Positions 62,101 through 64,000 of a DNA stretch of 64,000 bases are shown here, piece after piece. Numbering within the stretch: the first letter of the stretch is position 1; each line of letters starts with the position of its first letter. The position numbers were made by a program, and so were the translations under genes. The notes beneath the pieces are model-generated. The model worked only from the letters and a program-made list of their open reading frames with translations, was not told the origin of the DNA and did no database searches. The stretch is taken from assembly GCA_001792895.1 (NCBI GenBank), contig MARA01000003.1:2294001-2358000 (forward strand). The letters are read 5' to 3'. Origin of the DNA: Lentinus brumalis (taxonomy: Eukaryota > Basidiomycota > Agaricomycetes > Polyporales > Polyporaceae).

Positions 62101-64000
62101 CATGTACATCGTCCCGGTGGCAGAGTATGACTTGACGTGCGTCTTCCATCATGCCGGCCTTGCAATATTGCCGAACGCACTTCGTGAACTCGCCGGCTCT
62201 GAGGAATGCCGCCGCACTCTTCGCCCAGTCACCAGCACGGTGATGGCAAGCAGCTGAGGCCAGAAGGAGTTGCTTCGAACGTTCTCCAGATACCATCTTC
62301 GCGCATGCTTCGAATGCTTCTGCAGTAGATGAGTACTCCGAGGCATTGCTGGCTGTTTCCTGCAGAAGGTACGCCTCGGCGATGTCGCGTTCGAGAGGTA
62401 AACCTGCGCTCTCGAAGCACTGCCGGGCAAGGTCGAACTCCCGCTTATCCATAAATTGCTTCCCTTGTTTGGCCCAGTCTGTCGAAGAAGAGGGCCCGGA
62501 TGAAGAGAGTGGGCCGTTCTCCCGGCTATAAGTCTCGATCACATTTCGCCTTGTCCAAAGGTTCTGGAAGTTGTCTCAGATGACCCGTCAATCGATGCGT
62601 ACCACATATCAATGACTGACCACCATGGGCAACGCTAGCTCGGATCCGTCCACGATCCACAGGCGCTGCCTCGCTCTGGTCAGGGCGACATACAGCATCT
62701 TGAGCTGCCGGATGCGTCCGTGAGTATGGCCATGGCTGTCGAACCTTGGACACGCACCTCCCTACAAATGCTCCTGAATTCCTCAGCCCAGACATCGGTC
62801 ACATCCTCTGTACGCTCGCAGAGGGTCCGCCATTGCTTGAGGCTCACGGGAGAATCCCTAAAGAGATGATAGAGAAACACCTAAATCAAGTCAGCGAGAC
62901 GGCGACATACTGCACGAGACTAGGAACGCACATCGTCAAACTCCAGCCCCTTGCTTTGATATATGGTGCTATCAAAGAGAATTGGTCACGAAATCAGTGA
63001 CTAGGCGCACCCTCAGCAAACAATTCTACTGACATGACGAGCCCAGTGGCGATCCCACGAGAATGGAAGGCGTCCCTAGCCGCTTCGTCTCGAACAATCA
63101 CACCTGGGTTATGTCAGCCTACATACGATAAGCTGGTCGCCAAACGCACACTGTTCTGAACCCAATTGAAGCTTTCTGGTTTACAGTAACTTTGAGACTG
63201 GTGGTGAGTCTAGAAAGTCATTTGAGACTCACGACGTGCGCGTATATTGACGTTCAAAGGCTGTCAAGTGGTCCATGCCAGAGCTGCCGAGGAATATGGG
63301 CTTTGGACCAGCTCGCCAACCGTGTTCAGGGCCAAGCCTGTCGAGCGAGTCGGACCATACGGTCGTCAAGAGATCTACCACCGTCTGAGCGCAGTTGGTG
63401 ATACCGGAGTGTGACCGATAGTTGACCGCCAGGTGGAACGTCGAGGGAGGAGCTTGCAAAGGGTTCGCTTGCCGCTTCTGAATACATGCGCGAGACATCC
63501 AGTCAGCGGAGTCAGTCCATGTCATAGAGGAGTAGATGGTGTCGGACGAACTTCGAGTCGATGTATCATGGATTTTAACTCGTTGAACGTGAACGAGCTA
63601 CCAACAGCAATGGTCTGCGCTGTGTCCCCAGCCCAAAAAATACCATTCGGATTCTTGCATAACGAACGGAGCACTAGTACGGTTGGAGTTAGCCGCACGC
63701 AACTGCTATCAACTTTGAGTGACTACTTACGCAGCATGTCAATAATGAGGTTGTCCTGAACCTCGTCGACGAACCTGTCACGGTGTGAGTGCGCTCAAGG
63801 GCCGAATAGTGGAGATGCATACAAGAAGTCCACTGGAAAGCCAGGCATCCGAGCTGAGTCCAGACGCCGGAGCAAGGCATGTGTTCTGATATTGCCCTAG
63901 AAGTCAAGGCCGCGACGTCTCTCAAGTCATCGCTGAATACTCACCTATCGGCGGCGTCACGCTCTCCGCGATTGCGCGTAAGCCGTACATACGCCTCGAA
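59183..64000 (-). CDS. large SF1 UvrD-like helicase (TRANK1-like), C-terminal part only
   Basis: The gene enters from beyond 64000 and ends at 59183. Many exons are recognisable. Motif II VDEVQDN lies at about 63755-63776, motif III region FWAGDTAQTIAVG near 63630, then FHLAVNYRSHSGITNCAQ near 63430, YQSKGLEFDDV near 62940 (motif V), HLFRDSPVSLKQWRTLCE near 62850, and YVALTRARQRLWIVD near 62670 (motif VI). Past the helicase come tandem helical, TPR-like repeats (YSSTAEAFEACAKMVSGE, CHHRAGDWAKSAAAFLRAG, 62000-62540) and a long helical tail. Walker A lies outside the window. This arrangement is that of the large fungal proteins related to animal TRANK1, of unknown function. Splice sites in the last third were not worked out fully. 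Confidence 0.8.

Overview
The window looks like nuclear DNA of a filamentous basidiomycete, most likely an Agaricomycete and possibly a polypore. The grounds are dense genes with many 50-70 nt GT-AG introns, tiny exons, G+C-rich coding sequence, a multi-copy family of leucine-rich F-box proteins with the opening typical of mushrooms, and a Tad1/I-type LINE. The species cannot be named from the sequence alone. No bacterial operons, tRNA, rRNA or CRISPR arrays were seen.

Layout. 1-3.2 kb: mostly non-coding, with a GFA-domain gene (-) that diverges from a FAD-dependent aromatic monooxygenase (+, 3.2-5.4 kb). 6.3-10.6 kb: a large uncharacterised low-complexity gene. 10.6-14.8 and 16.1-19.0 kb: two long gene-poor stretches on either side of a FYVE zinc-finger gene. 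19-22 kb: an F-box gene with an in-frame stop, tail to tail with a decayed APH-type kinase pseudogene. 22.9-29.6 kb: a LINE on the minus strand (endonuclease, reverse transcriptase, RNase H, plus a zinc-knuckle ORF1). 30.4-32.5 kb: F-box gene (-). 33.3-38.1 kb: the splicing helicase PRP16. 38.7-40.2 kb: a copper-fist transcription factor. 40.5-42.4 kb: F-box gene (+). 43.7-45.2 kb: APH kinase pseudogene (-). 45.6-49.1 kb: the ribosome maturation factor SDO1 and a BAR-SH3 protein of the Rvs167/Hob1 type, sharing one promoter region. 49.8-51.4 kb: a third APH copy, split by a palindromic MITE. 51.9-53.7 kb: F-box gene (+). 53.9-58.8 kb: ALG1 (-), NFU1 (+) and HEM3 (+). 59.2-64 kb: the C-terminal part of a large SF1 (UvrD-like/TRANK1-like) helicase running off the window.

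Two gene populations are interleaved. Housekeeping genes (PRP16, SDO1, RVS167-like, ALG1, NFU1, HEM3) serve splicing, ribosome maturation, membrane traffic, N-glycosylation, Fe-S assembly and heme synthesis. Around them lies an expanding and decaying accessory set: four F-box genes and three APH-like kinase copies that repeatedly sit next to each other. All three kinase copies are broken, each differently. Three F-box genes share a strictly placed 10-nt microexon. Several apparent one-base frameshifts fall in C-runs, including one in ALG1, so some breaks may be base-call errors rather than biology. The 14-nt deletion and the MITE insertion cannot be explained that way.
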